This document shows, piece by piece, positions 1-7,714 of a stretch of 18,638 nt of DNA. The stretch lies in assembly GCA_964608495.1 (NCBI GenBank), contig CAZSOQ010000099.1, forward strand, positions 1-18,638. The letters run 5' to 3'. The notes under the pieces were generated by a model. It was not told the DNA's origin and ran no database searches. It saw nothing but the letters and a program-made list of their open reading frames with translations. The stretch is from JAKORR01 sp964608495 (GTDB lineage: Bacteria; Armatimonadota; Zipacnadia; Zipacnadales; FEN-943). The position numbers and the translations under genes were made by a program. Positions within the stretch are counted from its first letter, which is position 1. Each line of letters opens with the position of its first letter.

Positions 1-55
1 GTTCCATACTACCGCCCCCTTCTTGTAGCGACTCCGCGCGGCCCCCGCCCAGGCC

Positions 56-1756
56 TCACTGCACCGCCGCCGTCAGCTTCGCGAGGGCGCTGGCCACGTC
101 CCCCGCGATGTGGAACCTGATCACGCGCCGGCCGGCGTCGAGCAGCGCCTGCCGGTCGCCCAGCGCCTGGGCCATCTCGAGCACCCCGAAGGTCATCGAG
201 GATGCTCCCTCGCCCGGGTCGTCGGGAATCTCGGCATCCCTGGGCGCGTCCGCCGTGATCTGGATGAACAGGCCCTGGTTCCCGTCGCCCTTGTGGAGCT
301 GCCCCGTGGAGTGCAGGAATCGCGGTCCGTAGCCGAGCGTCGTCGCGGTCTTGAGCCGGTCGCGGATCGCGATTCGCAGCCCCTGCAGGGCCGCCGTGGT
401 CTCCTCGCAGGGGGGCAGGTAGGCCTGCAGGGCCACGTAGTCGCCCTGGCGCGCCTGCTTGAGGAAGGCCGACAGGGCCTCGGCCACGCTCGCGGCACGG
501 CGCCCCCAGTACACGGTCACGCCCTCGTCCTCCACATCCGCGACCAGCGCCGGGAGCCTCCTCGTCGCCTTGTAGCCCTCCACGGCGGCGCGCGCGGCCT
601 TCTTCGCCGACTCGACGTTCGGCTGGTCGAAGGGCTTGATGCCCAGTCGCTGCGAGGCCACGGCCGTGGCGATCTCCCAGCGCACGAATTCCGCGCCCAG
701 GTCGTACGGGTCGCGCAGGTCCAGCCGCACCACGGGCTGGCCAGCCTCCACGAGCGCCCGCACGCTCGCGTCGTGGGTGCTGTCCCCCCTCAGACGAAGG
801 TACGCAAACAGCCGATCGCCGCCGTAAGCCGCCGGCTTCACGGGCAACTCGCCCTCCACGGGCAGGATCCCCGTGCCGTTCTTGCCCGTGCTCTCGGCGA
901 TGAGCTGCTCGAGCCATGCCCCGAAGGCCGCCAGCGGCGGCGACGTCAAGACCGTCACCTTGTCGCGGCCGGCCTTCGCCAGCTCGCCCATCACGACGCC
1001 CAGCCAGAAGCCGGGGTTGCTCGACGGGCCCGCCGCGCAGGGCCTCCGGCACCGCCGCGCCATGTCCCCGGCTCGGTCCAGCAGCTTCTCGAGGTCCATG
1101 CCCACCAGCGCCGCCGCAACCAGGCCGAAGTAGGACAGCGCCGAGTACCGCCCGCCGATGTTGGGGTCGTTGAGGAAGCACCGGCGGAAGCCCAGCTCCT
1201 TCGCCTGCCTGGCCAGCAGACTCCCCGGGTCGGTTATCGCCACGAAGTGCTCGCCGGCCGTCGCTGCACCGAAGGTCCGCATCAGCCGATTGTGGAAGAA
1301 GGTCATCAAGGACAGCGGCTCGACCGTCGTGCCCGACTTGCTGGAGACGATGAACAGCGTCTCGGCCATCTCCAGGTCGTCGGCGAGGCCCAGCACGGCG
1401 CCCGGGTCCGTGCTGTCCAGCACCGACAGGATCGGGTAGCCACGCACCGGCCCGAAGGTCTGGCGGTACAGGTCGGGCGCCAGGCTCGAACCGCCCATGC
1501 CCATCAGCACGGCCCGCCGACACCCCGCCTGGCGCGCTTCGTCCACGAAGGCCCTCAGCTCCGGGACGGCCGACCGCATGTTGACGGGGCTCTGCAGCCA
1601 CCCCAGCCGATTGGCGATCTCCGTGGGGTCCGGGCTCCAGACCCGGTAATCTATCGCCCAGACCCTCGCCACCACGTCGGCGGCGTCAAGCTCGCCCAGC
1701 GCCCGGTCTATCGCCTTCTGGTAGGCCCCCAGGTTCTCGCCTGCGCTCCCTGCCAC
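56..1756 (-). CDS. pgi: Glucose-6-phosphate isomerase, transaldolase/PGI-fusion type, stand-alone
   Basis: Interconverts glucose 6-phosphate and fructose 6-phosphate in the cytoplasm. Family marks are clear: a phosphosugar-binding GMGGSS at residues 86-91, SSKSGTT at 138-144, ESTGKNGTG at 288-296, the downstream QPNVESAKKA lysine motif, and HSTGQLHKG at about 482-490 carrying the expected C-terminal histidine. The motif spelling resembles the PGI half of bifunctional transaldolase/PGI proteins rather than classical E. coli Pgi, but there is no transaldolase domain here; the 566 residues are PGI only. I chose the GTG at 1756 because a strong AAGGAGG (1773-1767) precedes it by 10 bases. An alternative GTG at 1795 (579 residues) adds a low-complexity N-terminus and has only a weaker GAGGG upstream. 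The gene begins 48 bases after the tkt stop (9 bases for the longer form), so it is probably translated from the tkt message. Family call is secure; the exact start is less so. Confidence 0.93.
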   Translation of the reverse strand: MAGSAGENLGAYQKAIDRALGELDAADVVARVWAIDYRVWSPDPTEIANRLGWLQSPVNMRSAVPELRAFVDEARQAGCRRAVLMGMGGSSLAPDLYRQTFGPVRGYPILSVLDSTDPGAVLGLADDLEMAETLFIVSSKSGTTVEPLSLMTFFHNRLMRTFGAATAGEHFVAITDPGSLLARQAKELGFRRCFLNDPNIGGRYSALSYFGLVAAALVGMDLEKLLDRAGDMARRCRRPCAAGPSSNPGFWLGVVMGELAKAGRDKVTVLTSPPLAAFGAWLEQLIAESTGKNGTGILPVEGELPVKPAAYGGDRLFAYLRLRGDSTHDASVRALVEAGQPVVRLDLRDPYDLGAEFVRWEIATAVASQRLGIKPFDQPNVESAKKAARAAVEGYKATRRLPALVADVEDEGVTVYWGRRAASVAEALSAFLKQARQGDYVALQAYLPPCEETTAALQGLRIAIRDRLKTATTLGYGPRFLHSTGQLHKGDGNQGLFIQITADAPRDAEIPDDPGEGASSMTFGVLEMAQALGDRQALLDAGRRVIRFHIAGDVASALAKLTAAVQ

Positions 1757-1766
1757 TGTGGTCGTG

Positions 1767-1773
1767 CCTCCTT
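1767..1773 (-). promoter_or_regulatory. Shine-Dalgarno deciding the pgi start
   Basis: On the minus strand AAGGAGG occupies 1773-1767, with a further AAGG just upstream, and is followed by 10 bases and a GTG codon at 1756. It lies inside the longer pgi reading that starts at 1795, which argues for the internal start. The spacing is slightly long, so the evidence is moderate. Confidence 0.55.
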
Positions 1774-1804
1774 GCCTTGCCGCGCCCGGCTCCACGCCCA
1801 GCCC

Positions 1805-3820
1805 TCACCGACCCAGCAGCCCGCGCGCCGCCCCGACCACGGCCTCGCTCGTCAGCCCATACTGCTGGTAGAGGGTCTTGTAGGGGGCGCTCGCCCCGAA
1901 GCCGTCCATCCCGATGATCGCGCCCTCCAGGCCCACGTACCGCTCCCAGCCGACCTTGACCCCCGCCTCGATCGCCACGCGGGCCTTCACGGCAGCCGGC
2001 AGGACGCTCTCGCGGTACTCCGCGGGCTGCTTGTCGAACAGCTCCCAGCTCGGGAACGACACGACCCGCACCTTCACCCCCCCGTCCGCCAGCTCACCCC
2101 CGGCCGCCAGCGCGATCTCGACCTCCGAGCCCGTGCCGATGAGTATCACATCCGGCGTCCCCTCGGCCGACTGCCAGAGCACGTACGCGCCCTTGGCCAG
2201 GCCCTCGGCGGGCTCGAACTCGGTCCTGTCCAGCACCGGCAGGTTCTGGCGCGTGAACATCATCGCCGTGGGCCCGCCCGTGTTCATCAGGGCGGTCTTC
2301 CACGCCTCGACCGTCTCGGTTGCGTCGGCCGGGCGGATGACCGTGAGGTTCGGGATGGTCCGCAGTGCCATAAGCTGCTCGACCGGCTGGTGCGTCGGGC
2401 CATCCTCGCCCAGCCCGATGCTGTCGTGGGTGAACACGTAGACCACGCGTATGCCCATCAGCGCCGCCAGGCGCATCGCCGGGCGCATGTAGTCCGAGAA
2501 GGTGAGGAAGGTCCCGGTGTACGGGATTGCGCCGCCGTGGAGGGCCATGCCGTTGGCGATTGACCCCATGGCATGCTCGCGGACCCCGAAGTGCAGGTTG
2601 CGCCCGGCGTAGTCGTCAGGCCCGAAGTCGCCGCTGTCATCAATGAGCGTCTTGTTGCTGGGCGCCAGGTCCGCCGACCCGCCGATGAGGGCCTGTACCC
2701 GCGCCGCCAGAGCGTTGAGCACCTTCCCCGAAGCCGAGCGCGTCGCCACCGGGTCCGTGCCCAGCGGGAAAAGCGCCTCGAGCCCCTCATCCCAGCCCTC
2801 GGGAAGCTCGCCGCTCAACTGCTGAAGGAGCTGCGCCGCGAGGCCGGGGTAGGCCGCAGCGTAAGCCTCGAAGCGCCGCCGCCAGTCCTCCTCGGCCGCG
2901 CGGCCGCGGTCAAGGGCCCGCCGCAGGTGGCTCAGGGCCTCCTCGGGCACGTGGAAGGCCGGCTCCAGAGGCCATCCGAGCCTCTCCTTCGCCGCCCGCA
3001 CGTTCTCCTCGCCCAGCGGCTCGCCGTGCACCTTCTCGGTACCTTCCTTGGGGCTGCCGTAGCCTATGATGGTGCGGCAGATGATCAGGGACGGCCTTCC
3101 CGTGTCCGCCTGCGCCGCCCGAATCGCCTTCTCCACAGCATCTAGATCGTTGCCGTCAATCGGACCGAGGACCTGCCATCCGTAGGCCTCGAACCGCGAC
3201 CCCACGTCCTCGCGGAACACTACGTCGGTGCTCCCCTCGATCTGGATGTCGTTGTCGTCGTACAGGTAGATCAGCTTGCCGAGCTTCAGGGTGCCGGCCA
3301 GGCTCGCGGCCTCGCCGCTCAGGCCCTCCTGCATGTCGCCGTCGGACACCAGCGCGTAGGTGTAGTGGTCAAGGATCTCGTGGCCCGGCCTGTTGAACCG
3401 CGCCGCCAGCCACCTCTCGGCGATGGCCATCCCCACGCCGTTGGCGAAGCCCTGGCCCAGCGGGCCCGTGGTCGTCTCGACCCCGGGGGTGTCGCCGTAC
3501 TCTGGGTGCCCCGGCGTCTTGCTCTCCCACTGCCGGAAGTCCATCAGGTCCTGCAGCGACAGATCGTAGCCGGTCAGGTGCAGCAGGGAGTACAGCAGCA
3601 TCGAGGCGTGCCCTGCCGACAGCACGAACCGGTCGCGGTCGGCCCAATGGGGGTCGGCCGGGTTGTGCTTCAGGCACCGGTCCCACAGCGCGTAGGCCAT
3701 CGCGGCGGCGCCCATCGGCGCCCCGGGGTGGCCCGACTTGGCCTTCTGCACCGCGTCCGCGGAGAGGAACCGGATGGTATTGATGCAAAGCTGGTCGAGG
3801 TCTGCCGGGCTCATGCTCAT
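1805..3820 (-). CDS. tkt: Transketolase
   Basis: Thiamine-diphosphate enzyme of the non-oxidative pentose-phosphate pathway that transfers two-carbon ketol units between sugar phosphates in the cytoplasm. At 671 residues it has the usual full length. The N-terminal domain shows KSGHPGAPMG (His31), GPLGQG (119-124), the ThDP/metal motif SDGDMQEG (159-166) and the associated Asn190 in DDNDIQIEG. The pyrimidine-binding domain has GGSADLAPSN (about 380-389), FGVREHAMG with the cofactor-activating Glu415, and HDSIGLGEDGPTHQP. The C-terminal domain ends with the expected GMDGFGASAPY. The ATG at 3820 is supported by GGAG ten bases upstream; a second ATG two codons later is less well placed. It is followed closely by pgi, forming a sugar-phosphate pair, and preceded at 99 bases by the Tat sulfatase gene on the same strand. 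I see no convincing promoter in that 99-base gap, so it could share transcription with the sulfatase. Confidence 0.97.
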   Translation of the reverse strand: MSMSPADLDQLCINTIRFLSADAVQKAKSGHPGAPMGAAAMAYALWDRCLKHNPADPHWADRDRFVLSAGHASMLLYSLLHLTGYDLSLQDLMDFRQWESKTPGHPEYGDTPGVETTTGPLGQGFANGVGMAIAERWLAARFNRPGHEILDHYTYALVSDGDMQEGLSGEAASLAGTLKLGKLIYLYDDNDIQIEGSTDVVFREDVGSRFEAYGWQVLGPIDGNDLDAVEKAIRAAQADTGRPSLIICRTIIGYGSPKEGTEKVHGEPLGEENVRAAKERLGWPLEPAFHVPEEALSHLRRALDRGRAAEEDWRRRFEAYAAAYPGLAAQLLQQLSGELPEGWDEGLEALFPLGTDPVATRSASGKVLNALAARVQALIGGSADLAPSNKTLIDDSGDFGPDDYAGRNLHFGVREHAMGSIANGMALHGGAIPYTGTFLTFSDYMRPAMRLAALMGIRVVYVFTHDSIGLGEDGPTHQPVEQLMALRTIPNLTVIRPADATETVEAWKTALMNTGGPTAMMFTRQNLPVLDRTEFEPAEGLAKGAYVLWQSAEGTPDVILIGTGSEVEIALAAGGELADGGVKVRVVSFPSWELFDKQPAEYRESVLPAAVKARVAIEAGVKVGWERYVGLEGAIIGMDGFGASAPYKTLYQQYGLTSEAVVGAARGLLGR

Positions 3821-3871
3821 CGTCTCTCATCTCCTACGCCGCTTAACGGGCTTGGGTACATCCTGGTGGGG

Positions 3872-3894
3872 CAGCGGCCCGCGCCCGGCCACTG
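3872..3894 (-). terminator. GC-rich intergenic hairpin, possible terminator
   Basis: In the gap between the sulfatase stop and tkt, the minus strand reads CAGTGGCC, a 7-base loop, then GGCCGCTG: an 8-bp stem with one G-T wobble. No T-tract follows, so it is not a textbook intrinsic terminator. It could slow transcription, protect an mRNA end, or simply reflect the base composition. Confidence 0.3.
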
Positions 3895-3919
3895 TCCCGG
3901 TCGTGCGCTCTCTGCGGGC

Positions 3920-5389
3920 TCACTTCGCCTTCTGCTGCTCCTGCTCGCGCTGCTTGCGGGTCAGCTCAGCCTGCATCTCGTCACACTTTCGGGTCAGGGA
4001 GGCCACTTCCTCCGGGTCCAGCAACGGGTCCTTGGTCTCCTCGCGCCATGCCTGGAGCCGGGCCCCGAGCCTCTCCTCCACCTCCCGGTACTCCGCCTTC
4101 CCGGCCAGGTTGTGGAACTCCACCGGGTCGGTGTGCAGGTCGTACAGCTCGACCGGCGGCGGGGCGCCGTGGCGGTCGAAGACCTCGCGTACCGGCGTGC
4201 CCTCCAGCTCCGGGGCCTGGGACGCCTTCCAGGCGGCGCAGCCATCCACGCCCTTGATGGGATTCGGGCGAGTGTCCAGCAGGTTCAGGATCAGCTTGTA
4301 TCGCGAATCGCGGATCGAGCGCCGCGGGAACCAGCCACCGGGATGGTGGGCGCTGTACTCACAGCAGAGCGTCTCGCGCCACCGGCCCTTCTCGCCCGCC
4401 AGCAGCCCGCTCAGGGACTCGCCGGCCAGCCCCTCGAGCGGCTCCAGCCCCGCCGCGGCCAGGAAGGTCGGCAGCAGGTCCACGGTCGAGACCAGCTCCT
4501 GCCGGACCAGCCCGCCGGCGGCACGTCCCGGCCATCGCACGAGGAGGGGCGTCCGCAGCCCCGCCTCATAGCACGTCGTCTTCCCCCGCGTGAAGGGCGG
4601 GCCGTTGTCGCCGAGGAAGACCACCAGTGTGTCGTCGGCATGTCCCGTCTTCGCCAGCTCGGCCAGGAGCAGGCCCACGCCCACGTCCGCCCGGGCCGCG
4701 CAGTTGTAGTACCCCGCCACCTCCTCGCGGACCTTGGGCGTGTCCAGCCCGAGGAAGGGGAAGGGCTCGACGTCGTCCGGCCCGAAGGGGGTCTCGGGCA
4801 CTCCGGCGCTCTGGTTGACCAGGGGCCGGTGGGGGTCCATGTAGTTGACCATCAGGAAGAAGGGCTCGTCCCCGATCTGGCCCAGGAACCCGGCCGCCGA
4901 GGCCGCGGCTTTGGCCACGTCCCGGGTCTGGCCGTGCCCGATGCCCTTCCAGTCGAAGGGGAAGGCGGCGGCCGGCTCGACATGGATCTTGCCGATGACG
5001 CCCGTCCTGTAGCCGGCGCCCTTGAGCAACGACGGTATGGTGGGCCAGGCCCGGCTCATCGAGAACCCCAGGTGCGACAGCCCGATCTGGCCGTTCTGGT
5101 GCGGGTATAGCCCCGTGAAGATGCTGCTGCGCGACGGGCTGCACGACGCCTGCGTGACGTAGGCGTTCTCGAATCGCACGCCTTCGCCCGCCAGGGCGTC
5201 CAGGCTCGGGGTCCGCGCGCGCTGGTCCCCACAGCAGCCCAACTGCGGCCCGAGGTCGTCGGTGGTGATGAGCAGGATGTTGGCGCGCTCGGCCCTCTCG
5301 GCCCCGAGAGCGCGCCCGAGAGCCAGCCCCCCGGCGCCGACCAGCAACGAACGGCAGAAGTCGCGTCGGTTCATCTCAGGTCCCGCCAT
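3920..5389 (-). CDS. Tat-exported sulfatase (formylglycine type S1)
   Basis: Predicted to hydrolyse sulfate esters or N-sulfate from a glycan outside the cytoplasm. Residues 7-30 form a twin-arginine signal (NRRDFCRSLL followed by a Gly/Ala/Leu-rich stretch). The core begins with ANILLITTDD, giving metal ligands Asp44-Asp45; the sulfatase signature CSPSR has the formylglycine cysteine at 83 and Arg87. GKIH (Lys134, His136), DPH (185-187), GDNG (Asp261, Asn262) and Lys270 match the remaining active-site pattern. The last 30 residues are charged and helical, probably coiled coil. The overall form resembles heparan N-sulfatase-like (S1_8-type) proteins, but substrate cannot be read from sequence. 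The ATG at 5389 is preceded by AGGAGG at 7 bases, better than the internal ATG five codons later. A sulfatase-maturing enzyme must be encoded elsewhere. A promoter candidate lies just upstream, and tkt follows downstream. Confidence 0.93.
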   Translation of the reverse strand: MAGPEMNRRDFCRSLLVGAGGLALGRALGAERAERANILLITTDDLGPQLGCCGDQRARTPSLDALAGEGVRFENAYVTQASCSPSRSSIFTGLYPHQNGQIGLSHLGFSMSRAWPTIPSLLKGAGYRTGVIGKIHVEPAAAFPFDWKGIGHGQTRDVAKAAASAAGFLGQIGDEPFFLMVNYMDPHRPLVNQSAGVPETPFGPDDVEPFPFLGLDTPKVREEVAGYYNCAARADVGVGLLLAELAKTGHADDTLVVFLGDNGPPFTRGKTTCYEAGLRTPLLVRWPGRAAGGLVRQELVSTVDLLPTFLAAAGLEPLEGLAGESLSGLLAGEKGRWRETLCCEYSAHHPGGWFPRRSIRDSRYKLILNLLDTRPNPIKGVDGCAAWKASQAPELEGTPVREVFDRHGAPPPVELYDLHTDPVEFHNLAGKAEYREVEERLGARLQAWREETKDPLLDPEEVASLTRKCDEMQAELTRKQREQEQQKAK

Positions 5390-5445
5390 CGGAGGCCCTC
5401 CTTCGTCGCGCGCGGGAGCCGGTCGCCGCGATACCGCGCGGGGGA

Positions 5446-5475
5446 ACTATACCGTCCTCGGCCCTGCTCGCACAA
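5446..5475 (-). promoter_or_regulatory. Candidate sigma70-type promoter for the Tat sulfatase
   Basis: The minus strand reads TTGTGC (5475-5470), an 18-base spacer, then TATAGT (5451-5446). The -10 matches consensus at five of six positions; the -35 only at its TTG. The AT-rich hexamer stands out in a very GC-rich gap between the GH30-like gene stop (5519) and the sulfatase start (5389). Transcription would start near 5439, giving a leader of about 50 bases that includes the AGGAGG ribosome site. Confidence 0.45.
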
Positions 5476-5518
5476 CGCCGGGCCGCGGGGAGCGGGTCGG
5501 AGCCGGGGCGTGGCGGTC

Positions 5519-7411
5519 TCAGCGGTAGACGGGCACCGTGTGGTCCGCCGCCACGGTGTGCGTGGGGTCGCTGACCTCCACGCGGAACACGTAGTCGCCG
5601 GGAACCGTCATCCCCGTGACCTTGCAGGCGCCCTTGTCGGGGGTCTCCAGGGCCGCCGACGCGCCCTCCGGCCGGCTCACGAGGCTCCAGCGGAAGGTCA
5701 CCGGGTCGTTCTCGACGTCCCAGGCGCCGGCCCGGAGAAGCGTCCCGCCATCCCTCACCGTCACCCACACGGGAAGGCGGTTGTGTACGTCCATGGGCAC
5801 GGGGGTCTGGTTGCCCTCGAACACCGTGAGCAGCACCCGACGTGCGACCCCATGGGCTCCGTCGCTCACCAGCACCGCGAAGACGTATTCGCCCGGCACG
5901 GTCAGGCCGTCGGCGCGGGTCGAGGCCCGGTCGGGGGTGGCCAGGGCGACGCGAGCGCCCGCCGGCTGGCTGACGGCCGACCACGCATAGGACAGCGGGT
6001 CCCCTTCCGGGTCCGTGGCCGAGCACAGAAGCTGCAGAGACGAGGCGGGCCGGGTGAGAAAGTCGGGGTTCGAGCGCCAGGCCGTCACCGTCGGCGGCTG
6101 ATCGGCCTCGTCGCGCGGGTAGAGCGTGAGGACCGAATCGGCCGCGACGGCGATCGTCAGCCGCCCGTCCTCGCCGACGGTCCGCGGGCCCAGCTCCTCG
6201 TAGGCGCCCTGCCCGACGCAATGGCACACCCCGTAGGTCCCCGCCGGCACGCCGCGTAGGGCGACCGTGCGCTCGGCCTGCGGCCCGGTCGTGTTGATAA
6301 GCACAACGGTTGCGCCCGCCTGGTCCTCGAAGGCCAGGGCCCTGAGGGCCGCCGTGTCTGACGTGGCCTCGACGCGCACCGCGCCCGGGCGGACGTAGTG
6401 AGACACCTGCCGGAAGCGCCAGTACCACGGGCCGCCATGAAAGGTCGTGCTGCTGATGTGACTGAGCGCCGCCTTGTAGTCCGGCCCGGCGAGGCCGTAC
6501 ACCTCCCAGTAGGACACGCCGCCCAGCACCAGGTCGTCATAGAGGTGGTCCACGGTCAGCCCCATGAACTCGCTCTGGGCCGTCGGCAGCCCCCGCGCGC
6601 GGGCGAAGTCACGCAACTTGACCATGGACGTCTGATTGTCCTTGCCGTACCAGTGGTAGGCGATCAGGCCGATCCACTGCCAGATGTCGGGATCGTCGCG
6701 CAGCTCCTCGATGTACCGCCAGGCCACGTGCGCGTTGACCGACTCGGGGAACTGGACGACCGTCCGGGACCCCAGGCCACGCAGTCGAGGCATGAGGGCC
6801 TTGATCATGCGGGCGACCACGGGCGGGGTGAAGACGTTCCCGTTGCCGGCTTCGTTGCAGATGCTGTAGTAGTCGGGTGTGATCCCGTGCTCGTCGCGCA
6901 GGCGCAGCAGAAGCGCCACGGCCCACTCGGCGTACTCCTCGGGATCGGCGAGCATCCACGGTGGCAGGTCACCGGTGCTGCCGCCGTGGAAGAAAGAGGG
7001 GCTGACGTAGAGGTCGAAGTGCTCGCCCCGGGCCTCGACCGCCTGCTTCCACGGGACAAGCCACTCGGCGGCTCTCGCGTCCAGGCTCTGGGTGCTGAAG
7101 GCGTCCCACCTGATGTCGCGAGGGTCGTCGTTGTCGTTCAGCCACTCCCAGCTTCGGCCTCGCTGGTTGTTGCCGCACAGGCCCTCGAACCGCAGCCGGT
7201 TGAGGCCCAGGTCGTTGACGGCGCGGTCCACGGACAGATCGCGCAGCATCTCGCCCGCGGGTAGCCACGGGGTCGTCTTGCCCCAGCCGAGGATCGTCTG
7301 GTAGCGCACACCCGGGTCCACGCTCACCGCGACGTCGCCCTCGCGCGCGACCGCGCATCCGGTGAGAGCAGCCACCAGCAGCCACGGCCCGAGAGTCCGT
7401 ACCGCACGCAT
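5519..7411 (-). CDS. GH30-like glycoside hydrolase lipoprotein with two PKD-like repeats
   Basis: Predicted secreted, lipid-anchored retaining glycoside hydrolase of clan GH-A, closest in appearance to GH30 (XynC/O-glycosyl hydrolase). Residues 1-19 are a signal peptide ending in LTGC, a good lipobox with Cys19. The catalytic domain opens with YQTILGWG; CNEAG (Asn186-Glu187) fits the acid/base and AQSEF (Glu281) the nucleophile. A beta-sandwich-like region follows to about 437. Residues 438-536 and 537-630 are two related Ig-like/PKD repeats, each with a DPxGDPLSYAW-like or DVENDPVTFRW-like segment and a PGEYVF or PGDYVF strand. I start at the ATG at 7411, preceded by AAAGG at 8 bases and directly followed by the signal peptide; an in-frame GTG at 7447 would add 12 residues before the signal. 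Substrate is unknown. The gene is divergent from the HEAT-repeat gene and upstream of the Tat sulfatase, suggesting joint action on a decorated glycan. Confidence 0.85.
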   Translation of the reverse strand: MRAVRTLGPWLLVAALTGCAVAREGDVAVSVDPGVRYQTILGWGKTTPWLPAGEMLRDLSVDRAVNDLGLNRLRFEGLCGNNQRGRSWEWLNDNDDPRDIRWDAFSTQSLDARAAEWLVPWKQAVEARGEHFDLYVSPSFFHGGSTGDLPPWMLADPEEYAEWAVALLLRLRDEHGITPDYYSICNEAGNGNVFTPPVVARMIKALMPRLRGLGSRTVVQFPESVNAHVAWRYIEELRDDPDIWQWIGLIAYHWYGKDNQTSMVKLRDFARARGLPTAQSEFMGLTVDHLYDDLVLGGVSYWEVYGLAGPDYKAALSHISSTTFHGGPWYWRFRQVSHYVRPGAVRVEATSDTAALRALAFEDQAGATVVLINTTGPQAERTVALRGVPAGTYGVCHCVGQGAYEELGPRTVGEDGRLTIAVAADSVLTLYPRDEADQPPTVTAWRSNPDFLTRPASSLQLLCSATDPEGDPLSYAWSAVSQPAGARVALATPDRASTRADGLTVPGEYVFAVLVSDGAHGVARRVLLTVFEGNQTPVPMDVHNRLPVWVTVRDGGTLLRAGAWDVENDPVTFRWSLVSRPEGASAALETPDKGACKVTGMTVPGDYVFRVEVSDPTHTVAADHTVPVYR

Positions 7412-7714
7412 CGCTGTCACCTTTCTGTCTTCGGCAGGGACGCCCACTAGCCGTCGTGGTCAAGGATCGCGCCCTGGGAGAGCAAAGCCTCACGGACCGC
7501 GGCCTAGCCGACGGCCGGCAGGTCGCGGCACCAGGTGGGCGAAACCGAGACCCGTGCCCGGTGCTCCGCCGTAGCCGTATTGTGGGGCCGCTGGGCGGCC
7601 AGTGCAAGCCAAGAGCCAGGCGCGCTTCACCTGGACCTGCACCGGCCATGGTGCCGGGAGTGACGTCCCTTCGGGCGTGGGGTCCCACGTCCCGGGATCA
7701 AGGGGGCGGGCGGC
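7412..7714. other. Divergent intergenic region with short palindromes
   Basis: This 303-base gap separates the GH30-like gene (minus) from the HEAT-repeat gene (plus) and must hold promoters for both. Visible structure: GGCCGC-TGG-GCGGCC at 7586-7600, and CGTGGG-GT-CCCACG at 7676-7689, which sits 25 bases before the HEAT start. ACGTCCC is repeated at 7663 and 7687. A minus-strand TTGACC at 7463-7458 resembles a -35 box but has no good -10 at the right distance. I find no convincing small open reading frame or RNA gene here. Confidence 0.4.
7676..7689. repeat. Near-perfect palindrome before the HEAT gene
   Basis: CGTGGG-GT-CCCACG has two perfect 6-base arms around a 2-base centre. Its position just upstream of the ribosome site (AAGGGGG before the ATG at 7715) would suit an operator or a translation-affecting hairpin, but short GC palindromes are common at this base composition. 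Confidence 0.3.

Noticed and set aside
1..55. Possible gene downstream of pgi
   Set aside because: Only 55 bases are available; no start, ribosome site or coding signal can be supported.
110..2563. Plus-strand open frame of 817 codons over pgi and tkt
   Set aside because: It is antisense to two confidently identified metabolic genes, with shadow-like composition and no domain.
3365..5110. Plus-strand open frame of 581 codons
   Set aside because: It is antisense to tkt and the Tat sulfatase, which have clear motifs; no domain is recognisable in it.
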